64,000 nt of DNA from the NCBI RefSeq assembly GCF_048263965.1, contig NZ_JBLXDO010000021.1, positions 1-64,000 of the forward strand. Reading direction: 5' to 3'. The notes below the pieces were generated by a model. It made no database searches. It saw nothing but the letters and a program-made list of their open reading frames with translations, and was not told the DNA's origin. This document shows positions 1 through 8,055 of this stretch, in pieces. The position numbers were made by a program, and so were the translations under genes. Numbering within the stretch: position 1 is the first letter of the stretch; each line of letters starts with the position of its first letter. The DNA is from Ferrimonas sp048263965 (GTDB lineage Bacteria > Pseudomonadota > Gammaproteobacteria > Enterobacterales > Shewanellaceae).

Positions 1-73
1 CAGTAGCGCAGCCTGGTAGCGCACCGTCATGGGGTGTCGGGGGTCGGAGGTTCAAATCCTCTCTGGCCGACCA
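1..73 (+). tRNA. tRNA-Pro (anticodon GGG), 5' end cut by window
   Basis: The D arm, the anticodon region with GGG in 'catggggtg', the T arm 'ggaggttcaaatcctc' and the encoded CCA end are all visible and closely match the E. coli proL-type tRNA-Pro(GGG) as I recall it. The 3' acceptor strand 'ctggccg' requires 5' 'cggccag', of which only 'cag' lies in the window, so about four bases are missing. It is followed by a terminator. tRNA genes are common island integration sites, and the unusual cluster at 162-5414 starts directly beside it. Confidence 0.93.
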
Positions 74-81
74 CTTTAAAG

Positions 82-116
82 AAAAAAGCTCTAACCGAAA
101 GGTTGGAGCTTTTTTC
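82..116 (+). terminator. Rho-independent terminator after tRNA-Pro
   Basis: A ten-base-pair stem (87-96 with 101-110, one G-T pair) with a GAAA loop is followed by a run of six T, just after the CCA end of the tRNA. Confidence 0.9.
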
Positions 117-161
117 GTTTCTCCGCCTGTAAAAAGTGGTGTGGTGGATCTCAGCAAGGGA

Positions 162-1013
162 TTAAGAGGACTCTGAGATGCTGCCCAATACCAGGTGTTG
201 ATGCTCAGCAGGCATGGTGTTGTTGTAGGGCTCGGAGACATCCCAGCGCTTCAGGTAGTAGGGCAACAGGGCTTCGCTGACCTGTTCACTGCGACTGAGG
301 GTGTCTGGGTCCATGCCATAGTCCCGGGCAATGATGCGCCTTTGTCTCTCCTCCAGCCTCGGGTTGGGGATCAGCTCAACATCAATCTGTCGGTTCCAAA
401 TTGTGTCCTCCTCTTTTCTTCGCCCTGATGGCCTCTGCTCAAGGCTCAGCTCTCCTCGAAAACGACTGATCACAAAATCCCGGAACTGCTGGTTCTTCTC
501 ACACCAGGCGCGCACGTGCCAGCGAAAGCCGTTGTATACCAGGGTATGGGGGGCCAACAGTCGGCCAGGATCATCTTGTGGAGGGGCGGCAGACAGGGAT
601 TCATAGTGCCCCTCTACGGTCAGACCCTGGCGGGCAGCCTGGATCAGGGTTCGCACCACTTGGGGGGAGACATACCTGGAGGGGGCATCCATATAATGGG
701 TGGCATCGGGTTGCAGGCTGGTCAGTGACAGCATGTCGCCAAGATCATCATGGCGGTCCAGCAACTGCAGGTACTCATCAACATGACCCTTGCAGAACCT
801 GGGCATGAACCCTTTTGCCGGCTTGTAGCCTTTCAGGCTGCGGTCATACTCCAGGCTGGCGCCCGAGGATTCCCGGATGTAGGTGTTGATGTCCTTGGAG
901 GCTTGCTGGCGACCAATATCAAAGGCCTGACACAGGTGATTAGTGGTCAGACGCCCCTCCCAAAGGGCAATGATCTCAATGAGACGATATCTCAATCTCT
1001 GGTCAACGCGCAT
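162..1013 (-). CDS. WYL-domain transcriptional regulator (BrxR/CapW-like)
   Basis: About 283 residues. An N-terminal winged helix-turn-helix (region 'QAFDIGRQQASKDINTY') is followed by a WYL domain ('LLAPHTLVYNGFRWHVRAW', 'FRDFVISRF') and a C-terminal extension. This arrangement is that of the BrxR/CapW group of regulators, which often sit at the edge of phage-defence clusters and repress them. The frame stays open to a TTG at 1076 and an ATG at 1043, but the ATG at 1013 has the best ribosome site (GGAA) and places a 9-base inverted repeat just upstream. It is divergent from the operon at 1239-5414, which it may regulate. The ligand is unknown. Confidence 0.8.
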   Translation of the reverse strand: MRVDQRLRYRLIEIIALWEGRLTTNHLCQAFDIGRQQASKDINTYIRESSGASLEYDRSLKGYKPAKGFMPRFCKGHVDEYLQLLDRHDDLGDMLSLTSLQPDATHYMDAPSRYVSPQVVRTLIQAARQGLTVEGHYESLSAAPPQDDPGRLLAPHTLVYNGFRWHVRAWCEKNQQFRDFVISRFRGELSLEQRPSGRRKEEDTIWNRQIDVELIPNPRLEERQRRIIARDYGMDPDTLSRSEQVSEALLPYYLKRWDVSEPYNNTMPAEHQHLVLGSISESS

Positions 1014-1045
1014 AGAGTTTCCATCTGCTTGAAAAGGCGACATGT

Positions 1046-1085
1046 TAATGTAGCCAGTAATGACATGTAGTTTCAAGCTACATTA
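1046..1085. promoter_or_regulatory. Inverted repeat, possible operator of the WYL regulator
   Basis: TAATGTAGC at 1046-1054 is repeated as its exact reverse complement GCTACATTA at 1077-1085, with a third partial copy (ATGTAG) near 1065-1070. It lies in the gap between the divergent WYL gene and the operon beginning at 1239, where an autoregulatory operator would be expected. The binding protein is inferred from position only. Confidence 0.45.
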
Positions 1086-1238
1086 GTATTGGTGTCGAGC
1101 AGCTAACTCATATGGTTGTTGCCGCATATTCGTTCAGTTGATTGTGTTTCTAACTTAAATCACTGTTTTAGAAATATATTGCTATCAATATAGTCCACTG
1201 AACTTCGCAATACTCTAGTTGGTTAAAAAGAGAACGCC

Positions 1239-2270
1239 ATGGAACTCTCCCTCAATGACCTGGGCCTGGCCCTGTTTGCCCTCACGGCTATCAATAGTGC
1301 CTTGATCCTCTATCTGCTGGTTCGCCAGTCCGCGATGAAAGCGATGCAGCACCAGCTGTCCCAGGAAACGGAAACCCGAATCGGAGAGTCTGCTACCGAA
1401 GTCGCGTCTCTGATCACCAAATGCGCCACTCAGGCACAGGAGCGTAACTTCACTGCGTGGGAGGAACTGCGCACCAGCTTGAAGAGTCATGCTAAGGCGG
1501 CAGAGGAGAACCACAACAAGTTGGCACAGACCCTCATTGCGGTTTCCGGTGAGCACCGTGGCCACAATGAAGCCTTGCAGGAGCACCTGTTGGAGGCAAT
1601 AGAGGAAGCCCGGGCGCGTACTAAAGCGGAGTTGGAGCGGGTGTGTGACCAAGTGGTGGCCGTGCCAGGAAAAATCCAGCCTCTGATGCAGTCCGAGCGG
1701 GAATCGATTGAAGCCAGCCTGGTTAAGACCAGCGATGTGCAACATAAGCGCCTGGAGGCACTGGAGTCCAAAGTGGACGCCGGCTTTGCGGGTGCCCGTC
1801 AGACACAAATGAACGAGGGTAAACTGCTGAGCAGCAAGCTGGAGAAGATGGCTGGTCAGCAGCGACTGGCGTCTCATCAGGAAAGGCTGGCCCTGGTGGA
1901 GCAGCTTACTCAACAGGTGCAGAGCCTGAAGATCAGTAATGCGGTGGATCTCACCAACGCCCTGATGGAGGGGCGCGACCTGAAGGTAGAGACCGAAGAG
2001 TTTGTGAAGCACCTGGGTGAATGTAAGGTCACCGCCATGGAGGACAAGCTCAGTGGTCAGGTGACAGAGATTCTTTATGAAGAGGGGCACAAAGTCGCCA
2101 GTCGCACTTTCGAGGATGGGCAGCTTAAATACCAGATTCGGTTCGATGAGCACGGGCGTGCCGTGAAGGGAGAGGAGTTCGGCTCCGATGGCGAGGTGGC
2201 GTTTGAATACCACTACGATCTCGCGGGCGAAGTCAGCAGCCGCCAGGACCATGAAGTCACAGTGCAGTAA
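1239..2270 (+). CDS. Membrane-anchored coiled-coil protein, unknown function
   Basis: 343 residues. One N-terminal membrane helix (about 9-28, 'LALFALTAINSALILYLLV') is followed by a long charged, Gln/Glu-rich region of about 200 residues likely to be coiled coil. A C-terminal segment (about 280-340, 'YEEGHKVASRTFEDGQLKY') resembles MORN/YwqK-type repeats. No catalytic motif is seen. First gene of a four-gene operon that also encodes TerB-like, coiled-coil and HNH-like proteins; 32 bases separate it from the next gene. An antisense frame of similar length (1215-2252) lacks any domain and is a shadow. I do not recognise the family. Confidence 0.7.
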   Translation: MELSLNDLGLALFALTAINSALILYLLVRQSAMKAMQHQLSQETETRIGESATEVASLITKCATQAQERNFTAWEELRTSLKSHAKAAEENHNKLAQTLIAVSGEHRGHNEALQEHLLEAIEEARARTKAELERVCDQVVAVPGKIQPLMQSERESIEASLVKTSDVQHKRLEALESKVDAGFAGARQTQMNEGKLLSSKLEKMAGQQRLASHQERLALVEQLTQQVQSLKISNAVDLTNALMEGRDLKVETEEFVKHLGECKVTAMEDKLSGQVTEILYEEGHKVASRTFEDGQLKYQIRFDEHGRAVKGEEFGSDGEVAFEYHYDLAGEVSSRQDHEVTVQ

Positions 2271-2302
2271 TCAACAACCACAGAATTCAAAAGGCATATC
2301 CG

Positions 2303-2707
2303 ATGTTTTTAAACCTTCTTCCTAAAAAAGAGCGTCAGCATTTCCTCAACCTGGCCCGGTACGCCATGGGACTCAATGGCGAATTCAAGTCTGAAGAGCT
2401 GGAGATCTATAACTCCTTTGTGCATGAGTGTGACCTGCATGGCTATCAGGCGAAAGCCGGCAACAAGCAGGTGACCGAATCCATCGAGGCTCTCTCCTCG
2501 GGCAGCACAGGTCACCGCAAGGCGGTGATGATCGAATTGTGCGGCATCATGCTGGCCGACAGTGCCATCTGTGACCATGAGCGGGCGTTTATTCAAAGGC
2601 TGTCTGACGCTTTTGACCTGGAGGACTTCGAGGTGCGCCGCATCGAGCGTTGGGTGGCGGCCATGAATGATCTGGTGGCCGAGGGCTATCAGATGGTGGA
2701 GGCCTGA
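2303..2707 (+). CDS. TerB-like helical protein
   Basis: 134 residues, all helical. The pattern 'FLNLARYAMGLNGEFKSEE' followed later by 'LADSAICDHERAFIQRLSDAF' resembles the paired acidic helices of TerB/DjlA-type domains, which bind metals and occur in tellurite resistance and several phage-defence systems. The next gene begins three bases after its stop codon, so they are very probably cotranscribed. The TerB assignment is by pattern only and no biochemical role can be read from the sequence. Confidence 0.6.
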   Translation: MFLNLLPKKERQHFLNLARYAMGLNGEFKSEELEIYNSFVHECDLHGYQAKAGNKQVTESIEALSSGSTGHRKAVMIELCGIMLADSAICDHERAFIQRLSDAFDLEDFEVRRIERWVAAMNDLVAEGYQMVEA

Positions 2708-2709
2708 GT

Positions 2710-3603
2710 ATGCTGGGACGGGTATGGAGCTCGATACGCAGCTGTGCGTCCAGAGCGGTCAGCAAGGTTAAGAGTGCCTGCTCCAAGGCTTGGAATGCGG
2801 TGACCGGCAAAGACAAGTTTCTGGAAGCGAAGAAGCTGCACGAAGAGTTGATGGCCCGCTATAAGCGGCAGCAGAAACTGTACCAGGAGCAGGTTGAGGC
2901 TCGGAGCCTGGCCATTGAGGGGCGGCTGAAGGCGATCAATGGCTTTAAGCAGCAGATCTTCGACAGCCAGTTTCCCCGGTTCATCGCCCTGGCCAATCGG
3001 CTTCATAACGTCCGGGTAGCCGGCAGCCACTTCGAAGAGTTTTTTGACAACAAGCTGATGGAAGTCGCTTCCCCATCCGGGGTTCGCTCCAAGGCCGAGT
3101 TGTTTGAGATCGATTTCGACAACCTGGGTTTTCGTGAGGTGGCCTTGTCGGTGCTGACCCTGGGGATCTACTCCCGCAAGAAGGCCAAGGAGTCGTTGCA
3201 GCAGGTCAAAGATGAGGCAGCTCGTGTGGAGGAGGAGATTGCCAAGATGGAAGCTCAGCTCACCAAGATTGAGGTGGTGGAGCAGTCCATCGGTCAGGTT
3301 GAACTCTACTTCGATCAGTTGATCGCCAACTATGGTGCCCTGCTGGACAGGTTCGAGTATGGCATCAACTCTCAGCGTATTTTGCAGGTCGGGATGAACC
3401 CGGAGATGTTTGCCGCCAAGCTGGATTTCCGTTTGCTGCCTGTGGCGCACATCAAGGAGTTTCAGGCCCTGTTTAATCTCTCTGTGGTGCTCAAGCGCAT
3501 GGCCCAGATGAGTTACCTGAGCCGGGAAGGGGCCGTCATCGATGGGGAAGCCACAGAGGCCGCCTCCCTGTTTGAGCGCGCCGTCGTGCTCAAAGTCGCC
3601 TGA
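2710..3603 (+). CDS. Coiled-coil protein of unknown function
   Basis: 297 residues. A basic N-terminus rich in Arg, Lys, Ser and Cys (1-35) is followed by helical, charged regions. A coiled coil is likely around 40-90 and another around 155-200, where runs such as 'EEEIAKMEAQLTKIEVVEQ' occur, and a short hydrophobic stretch 'VALSVLTLGIYS' lies in between. No enzyme motif is visible. It sits between the TerB-like gene and the HNH-like membrane gene, and its TGA stop overlaps an ATG (TGATG at 3601-3605), which suggests translational coupling. Family not recognised. Confidence 0.65.
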   Translation: MLGRVWSSIRSCASRAVSKVKSACSKAWNAVTGKDKFLEAKKLHEELMARYKRQQKLYQEQVEARSLAIEGRLKAINGFKQQIFDSQFPRFIALANRLHNVRVAGSHFEEFFDNKLMEVASPSGVRSKAELFEIDFDNLGFREVALSVLTLGIYSRKKAKESLQQVKDEAARVEEEIAKMEAQLTKIEVVEQSIGQVELYFDQLIANYGALLDRFEYGINSQRILQVGMNPEMFAAKLDFRLLPVAHIKEFQALFNLSVVLKRMAQMSYLSREGAVIDGEATEAASLFERAVVLKVA

Positions 3604-3617
3604 TGGGAGTCTCGACA

Positions 3618-5414
3618 ATGGAACAGCATGCCCAGCCTACACTGACCAGCGAGGCGGTGTTGGCCCAGCTTAATGGCGTGTCGCCCCTGCAGGCGAGCAG
3701 CGTACTCATCGATCTTGAGCTCTATGAGCAGCGGGATTCCCTCGAGGTACTGGAGTCTGTGTACCAGGAGTTTGAGTCCAGGTCTTCGGTGATGGATGAA
3801 CTGATCAAACCCATGGCGCTGAGTGTGCTCGACGGCATCATCAGCCACAAGGATCTTAAGCTCAACCGCACCGGCCTTTCAGCCTCTCGGGTATGGAATG
3901 AGGTGCAGCAGTTTGATTATGGCGAGGGGACGACCCTGAGCGACGACGCCCAGCAGTCGCGTCAGCAACTGGATGCCATGCGTGAGGCGCGACACTATGA
4001 CGAGAAGGTGCGTGCCTCCATGACCAAGGAGAAGAACCGGGAGCAGCATAAGGAAAATCACTTTGGGGGGGCCGCTCAGGGCTACAGCGACTTGGAAGTG
4101 AACGACGATGGCAGCAGGGTGCGGGTCTATCGCAAACAGGATACCGCCAAAGAGAAGGGCAACTACTGGCGGGCAGTGGATACCGATCACGTGGTGCCGG
4201 TGAAGCAGATCAATGACCGCTATGCCAATAACGCCTTTTTGACCGAGAAGGATCTGGTGGCCATCACCGACGGTGACTTTAACCTGGTGGAGATCTCCAA
4301 CCGCTTTAACCGTGCCAAAGGCGCGCGCAGCTTTTCTGAGCTGCAATCTCAAAAGCGTGCTCTGGAAGCCAAGCAGGCGTCGGGCAAGCGTCTGACCACA
4401 GATGAGAGAGAGCGCTTAGAAAAGCTATCTCTTAACAGTGATGAGACCTATGACGCGTCGGTGAAAAAGCAGCACCAGGCGGAGAAGGCGATCCATAAAA
4501 AGGCCCAACACAAGGCCATGGAGAACCTGAAAGACAACAAGTGGGCCGTGTCTCAAAAAGCGGCAAAGCAGGCCGGTGAGCAAAGCGCTTACCAGGCCAT
4601 AGGCCACGGCATCATCGCCATGATCAAGCCGTTGCTCCATGAGCTGATGGATGCGGTGCGACATGGCTTTGCCGAAGGGGTAGGGGCTGCCACCGCTCTG
4701 GAGGGCCTGAAGCTGCGTATGGCCAGGCTGATGCGGTATCTGAAGCGGGAAGTGCTGCCCACCCTGCTGCAGGGGGCGAAAGATTTTCTCAGCAACCTCT
4801 TCAAGATCCTGATTGAAGGGGTGCTGGGCTTGGTCACCGGCATGTTCAAGACGGTGATGAAGGTGATCTCCGAGGGCTTCTCCGCCCTGGTGGGGGCCGG
4901 CAAGATCCTGATGCAGCCCGACTCGGCCATGAGCCGGGCCCAGAAGGCCGATGCCATCGTCAAACTGTTTGCCGCCACGGCGGCAGGTTTTGTTGTCTAC
5001 TACTTCGAGGCCAGCATTCTGTCGGCGCTGCCCAAGGGTTTCATCAAGGACATCGCCCTGAGCACTTTAAGTGGGGTGGCTTCGGTGCTGGTGGTGTATC
5101 TGCTGGACCAGGCCGACATCTTCTCCACCAAGGCAGAGCTGCGCTCCAAGCGGGTGGCGGAGATCTTTGAGCATAGGGTGGCGCAGATCAAGCTCAACAC
5201 CGACGCCTTCGAAGCGACCGCAGTGACCAAGCTGGCTCAGGACAAGCTGGCCTTCATGGCCATCAGTGAGCAGATGAGGGGGCTGATCGACGCCGATGAG
5301 GACGTGAACCCGTCGGTGGAGGCGTTGGCACAGGCCTTCAACATTGAGCTGTCGGTTAAGGATACCGATGAGTTTCTCAATCTGCTGGAGAGCAGTGACG
5401 CCCTTGTGGTGTAA
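3618..5414 (+). CDS. Membrane protein with HNH-like nuclease motif
   Basis: 598 residues from the ATG at 3618, which has GGGAG eight bases upstream; an in-frame ATG at 3603 overlaps the previous stop codon and is the alternative. Residues about 186-240 carry an HNH-like pattern: D190-H191 followed by VVP, N222 in 'FNL', and N231-R-A-K-G near 'NRFNRAKGARS', matching the D-H ... N ... N-R-x-K-G signature of HNH endonucleases. A Lys-rich helix follows, then amphipathic helices (about 325-430) and two clear membrane helices (about 445-470 and 482-500). A membrane-tethered nuclease as the last gene of a small operon fits an effector role in defence. That role is inferred; the family is not one I can name. 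Confidence 0.7.
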   Translation: MEQHAQPTLTSEAVLAQLNGVSPLQASSVLIDLELYEQRDSLEVLESVYQEFESRSSVMDELIKPMALSVLDGIISHKDLKLNRTGLSASRVWNEVQQFDYGEGTTLSDDAQQSRQQLDAMREARHYDEKVRASMTKEKNREQHKENHFGGAAQGYSDLEVNDDGSRVRVYRKQDTAKEKGNYWRAVDTDHVVPVKQINDRYANNAFLTEKDLVAITDGDFNLVEISNRFNRAKGARSFSELQSQKRALEAKQASGKRLTTDERERLEKLSLNSDETYDASVKKQHQAEKAIHKKAQHKAMENLKDNKWAVSQKAAKQAGEQSAYQAIGHGIIAMIKPLLHELMDAVRHGFAEGVGAATALEGLKLRMARLMRYLKREVLPTLLQGAKDFLSNLFKILIEGVLGLVTGMFKTVMKVISEGFSALVGAGKILMQPDSAMSRAQKADAIVKLFAATAAGFVVYYFEASILSALPKGFIKDIALSTLSGVASVLVVYLLDQADIFSTKAELRSKRVAEIFEHRVAQIKLNTDAFEATAVTKLAQDKLAFMAISEQMRGLIDADEDVNPSVEALAQAFNIELSVKDTDEFLNLLESSDALVV

Positions 5415-5420
5415 AAGAAA

Positions 5421-5450
5421 CAGCGAAGCGGTCTGTGGACCGCTTCGCTG
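5421..5450 (+). terminator. Strong hairpin at the end of the 1239-5414 operon
   Basis: A perfect 13-base-pair stem (5421-5433 with 5438-5450) with loop TGTG begins seven bases after the stop codon. No T tract follows, so it may protect the mRNA 3' end or terminate by another route. Confidence 0.6.
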
Positions 5451-5475
5451 CTGGCCTTCCATGGCCGGGGGATAT

Positions 5476-5577
5476 TCAGTTTACCGCGGCCAGCAGGCTT
5501 AAAACGGCGGCAGGGGCAATAGCGGCAAAGGCCACGGCGGCCCAGTCTACGAAGGACTGGTTATCTCTCTTGGACAT
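5476..5577 (-). CDS. 33-residue putative membrane peptide
   Basis: A short frame encodes a protein with a polar start ('MSKRDNQSFVDW') and an Ala/Val/Leu-rich helix of about 19 residues that could span a membrane. The start is preceded by GGGAG at a spacing of four bases, which supports translation. It is convergent with the end of the HNH-like gene. It could be a small membrane protein or toxin-like peptide; there is no homology evidence and the call rests on the ribosome site and the hydrophobic helix. Confidence 0.45.
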   Translation of the reverse strand: MSKRDNQSFVDWAAVAFAAIAPAAVLSLLAAVN

Positions 5578-5772
5578 AGTGACTCCCGGAACAACAACAA
5601 CAAACCCCAATCGGGGAGTAGGGGGCATGGAACACGCAATGGCGCGCTCATTCCTGTTCCACAAGCCTTAGTATCTGCGTCAAATCGCACCGCTATATTA
5701 GCCGAGCAATTCCCCGGTGAGCATTCGGTTATTCATTGGTATAAACTCGGCTGCGTTGCGACGACCGGACAT

Positions 5773-5799
5773 AAAAAAGCCCCGCTTTTGCGGGGCTTT
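5773..5799 (-). terminator. Rho-independent terminator of yejM
   Basis: The stem AAGCCCCGC / GCGGGGCTT with a TTTT loop lies just past the yejM stop codon and, read on the minus strand, is followed by a run of T. Confidence 0.88.
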
Positions 5800-5812
5800 C
5801 TGTTTTTGGGGA

Positions 5813-7603
5813 TCAGTTGGCAAACAGTCGGCGATTCTCTCCCATCACCTTAAGCAGAGTGGGAGCGTCCAGCTTGGCATCGCGGATGCGGTGGTGACCA
5901 TTGTCGTACACCCGGTAGTCGCCGTGCTTGTCGATCACCGTGGTGGAGTCCTTGGTCTTGATGGCCACATAGCGTCGATTGCCCGCCACCAGGAAGTCGA
6001 GGGTGGAGGGGGCGTACAGGGAGTCGCCCAGGCTGTACTCTCCGGGGTTGTTGCCACAGCCCAGCAGGTTGGTCAGCAGGGTCGGCGCCAGCGCGTAGTG
6101 GCTGGTGGGGTAGCTGATTTGCTTGCCCACATCCCCGGGCCAGCGGATCATCAGTGGAACGCCCGTGGTGGCATCGGAGAAGTTGCGGCTGAGCGTGTTG
6201 TGCAGGCTGGTAAACTCCTGGCCGTTGTTGCCCGTCACCACCACCAGGGTGTTGCTGTTCACCTTGCTCAGCAGTCGCGCCAGCTGACCGTCCAAGAACT
6301 TCAGCGAGCTGCGGTATTGATTGAACAGCACCGCCTGAGCTTCGTTGATGTCCAGCTCTGGTTTCACCGTAGGCAGGCCTACGTAGCCCACAGGGGTGCT
6401 GTACACCGATGGCGCGTGGTACTGGACCAGCAATGCCAGCTTGTTGTCGTCGGGCTGGAGCAGCTTCAGGGCCTGATCCGTTGTCTGAACATCGCGCTGT
6501 GCCGCAGAGTCAAACGGCTGCTCCTGCTTCAGGGTAAAGCTTTGCAGGGCCAGCTGGGTGGAGGGTTCCAGCTGGGACCCGGCCACACCCACTGCCACCA
6601 GACTGTAACCCTTGGCGGCCAGCTCTGTGGTCAGGACCGGAGACTTCTGGTCGGCCAGCAGTGAGGCCTCATAGGCGGGCAACAGGCCGTACAACAGGCT
6701 CCTGAGTCCCTGGCCAGCCTCGTTGGAACCACTGTAGTGGTTCTTGAAAACATGGGTGCCTTGAGCCCACTCGCTGAGGAAGGGCATGGTCTCGGGCGTG
6801 ATCATATCCCGGCGCAGGGCGTCGACGGTGACCAGCAACACGGGCTGGGCTGGGGTGGCGACACACTGCATCGGCTTGGTGGGGTAGGTCAGCTGCTTGG
6901 TGGGTTGAGCCGAGGTTTCCCGCTCCGCCAGAGTTTCCTCATCCACGATACCGCGGCTGGCCATAAAGCTGCGTGCGGTCGCCGGGTAGTGAAGCGGCAG
7001 CATCTCATCCTGCTGGACTATGGGTTGGTAGACATTGGCGTCGGCCCAGATGTGCAGCAGGTGGCTGCCCAGGAACAGGCTGATCATCACTGTGGCAATC
7101 TTGCCGCCCCAGGAGCGTCGCGCCAGTCGTTCGATTCGCTTCCACAGTCCATTGGCCAGCAACAGTTGCAGCGCCAGCATGGCCGCCGGGGCCACCAGCA
7201 GCCAGGGGTTACTGATCAGCTTCGGCAGATCGGCGAAGGAGATATCGAACACAAAGGGGTTGAGGTGCAACCGGTAGTGGTCGAACACCAGGATGTCGTA
7301 CACCAGCACCATATGGGCCAGGGTGGCCATGATCGCCGCATAGCCCCTCAATATTTTTGAGTAGGGCAGTATCAGGCTGATGGGAAACAGAAACAGCAGG
7401 TAGAGCAGGAAGCTGACAAACGAGAAGTGACCCACCAGGGTGATCACTGAATAGAATTGGGCAAGCAGGGTATCCGGCCAGCCGAGCAGCTTCACATAGC
7501 GAACTGCGATGATGGCGGCCAGCAGGCCATTAATAAAGGCAAACCAGTGACCCCAGGTTACCAGACGGGAGACTTTGTCCCTTTGCAGATCGGTTGCGTG
7601 CAT
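5813..7603 (-). CDS. yejM: Inner-membrane sulfatase-like protein YejM (PbgA/LapC)
   Basis: 596 residues, close to E. coli YejM (586). The N-terminal third has five hydrophobic membrane helices, followed by a linker and a periplasmic alkaline-phosphatase/sulfatase-fold domain beginning near 'QPVLLVTVDALRRDM' with 'NHYSGSNEAGQGLRSLLYG'. In E. coli YejM senses lipopolysaccharide and controls LpxC stability through LapB. Its place directly downstream of yejL matches the conserved yejL-yejM order. It ends at a strong terminator. Confidence 0.93.
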   Translation of the reverse strand: MHATDLQRDKVSRLVTWGHWFAFINGLLAAIIAVRYVKLLGWPDTLLAQFYSVITLVGHFSFVSFLLYLLFLFPISLILPYSKILRGYAAIMATLAHMVLVYDILVFDHYRLHLNPFVFDISFADLPKLISNPWLLVAPAAMLALQLLLANGLWKRIERLARRSWGGKIATVMISLFLGSHLLHIWADANVYQPIVQQDEMLPLHYPATARSFMASRGIVDEETLAERETSAQPTKQLTYPTKPMQCVATPAQPVLLVTVDALRRDMITPETMPFLSEWAQGTHVFKNHYSGSNEAGQGLRSLLYGLLPAYEASLLADQKSPVLTTELAAKGYSLVAVGVAGSQLEPSTQLALQSFTLKQEQPFDSAAQRDVQTTDQALKLLQPDDNKLALLVQYHAPSVYSTPVGYVGLPTVKPELDINEAQAVLFNQYRSSLKFLDGQLARLLSKVNSNTLVVVTGNNGQEFTSLHNTLSRNFSDATTGVPLMIRWPGDVGKQISYPTSHYALAPTLLTNLLGCGNNPGEYSLGDSLYAPSTLDFLVAGNRRYVAIKTKDSTTVIDKHGDYRVYDNGHHRIRDAKLDAPTLLKVMGENRRLFAN

Positions 7604-7715
7604 GGATGTGGCAGTATTCCTTATTAGGAGCTCATATCCTAAGCGGAAACAAGACGCTATACCAGTAAAGTGGTGTAAATCCTGCCTGTTTTGGAGGATA
7701 GACCCCTAAAGGGAG

Positions 7716-7744
7716 AGAGGTGGCCCACTGGGTGGGACACCTCT
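7716..7744 (-). terminator. Hairpin between yejL and yejM
   Basis: The stem AGAGGTG/CACCTCT with an inner CCCAC/GTGGG stem lies seven bases past the yejL stop codon. It lacks a clear T run on the minus strand, so it may only attenuate transcription into yejM. Confidence 0.45.
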
Positions 7745-7750
7745 TAGGCA

Positions 7751-7978
7751 TCAGGCGTCGTGGCGGCTGTCTACGGACGCCAGCAGAGCCTGACCAAACT
7801 GCTCGGCCAGACGCTTGCGTGCGCCGGGAGCCACATCACGGTTGATGATGTCGGTGGCGCAGTTGCCCAGCACCATCAGGGCCAGATCGGTAGGGGTCTG
7901 GTTTTTTTCCAGTACCAGCAGCAGCTCGTTCAGCAACTTTTCCACTTGGTCATTGCTGTATTTGGACAGAATAGCCAT
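7751..7978 (-). CDS. yejL: YejL family protein (DUF1414)
   Basis: 75 residues, the usual length of YejL. The helical sequence with 'YSNDQVEKLLNELLLVLEK' and 'ALMVLGNCATDIIN' fits the family. Function is not established; the gene is conserved between yejK and yejM in gammaproteobacteria, and the same neighbours are present here. It is divergent from yejK with about 77 bases between the start codons. Confidence 0.93.
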   Translation of the reverse strand: MAILSKYSNDQVEKLLNELLLVLEKNQTPTDLALMVLGNCATDIINRDVAPGARKRLAEQFGQALLASVDSRHDA

Positions 7979-8055
7979 GGCTTTTCCTGTTATGTTGATT
8001 CAAAGGCGCAGTATAATAGCCGATCTGTGCGTGAACCACTAACACCAGGAACAAG

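Noticed and set aside
1215..2252. 345-codon antisense frame opposite the coiled-coil gene
   Set aside because: It mirrors the plus-strand gene, has no motif, and is compositionally a shadow; many similar antisense frames occur over pheT, mepM, hisB and others and were also left out.
1..5450. Integrase or direct-repeat attachment site bounding the tRNA-adjacent island
   Set aside because: No integrase gene and no second copy of the tRNA 3' end were found, so the island ends are not established.
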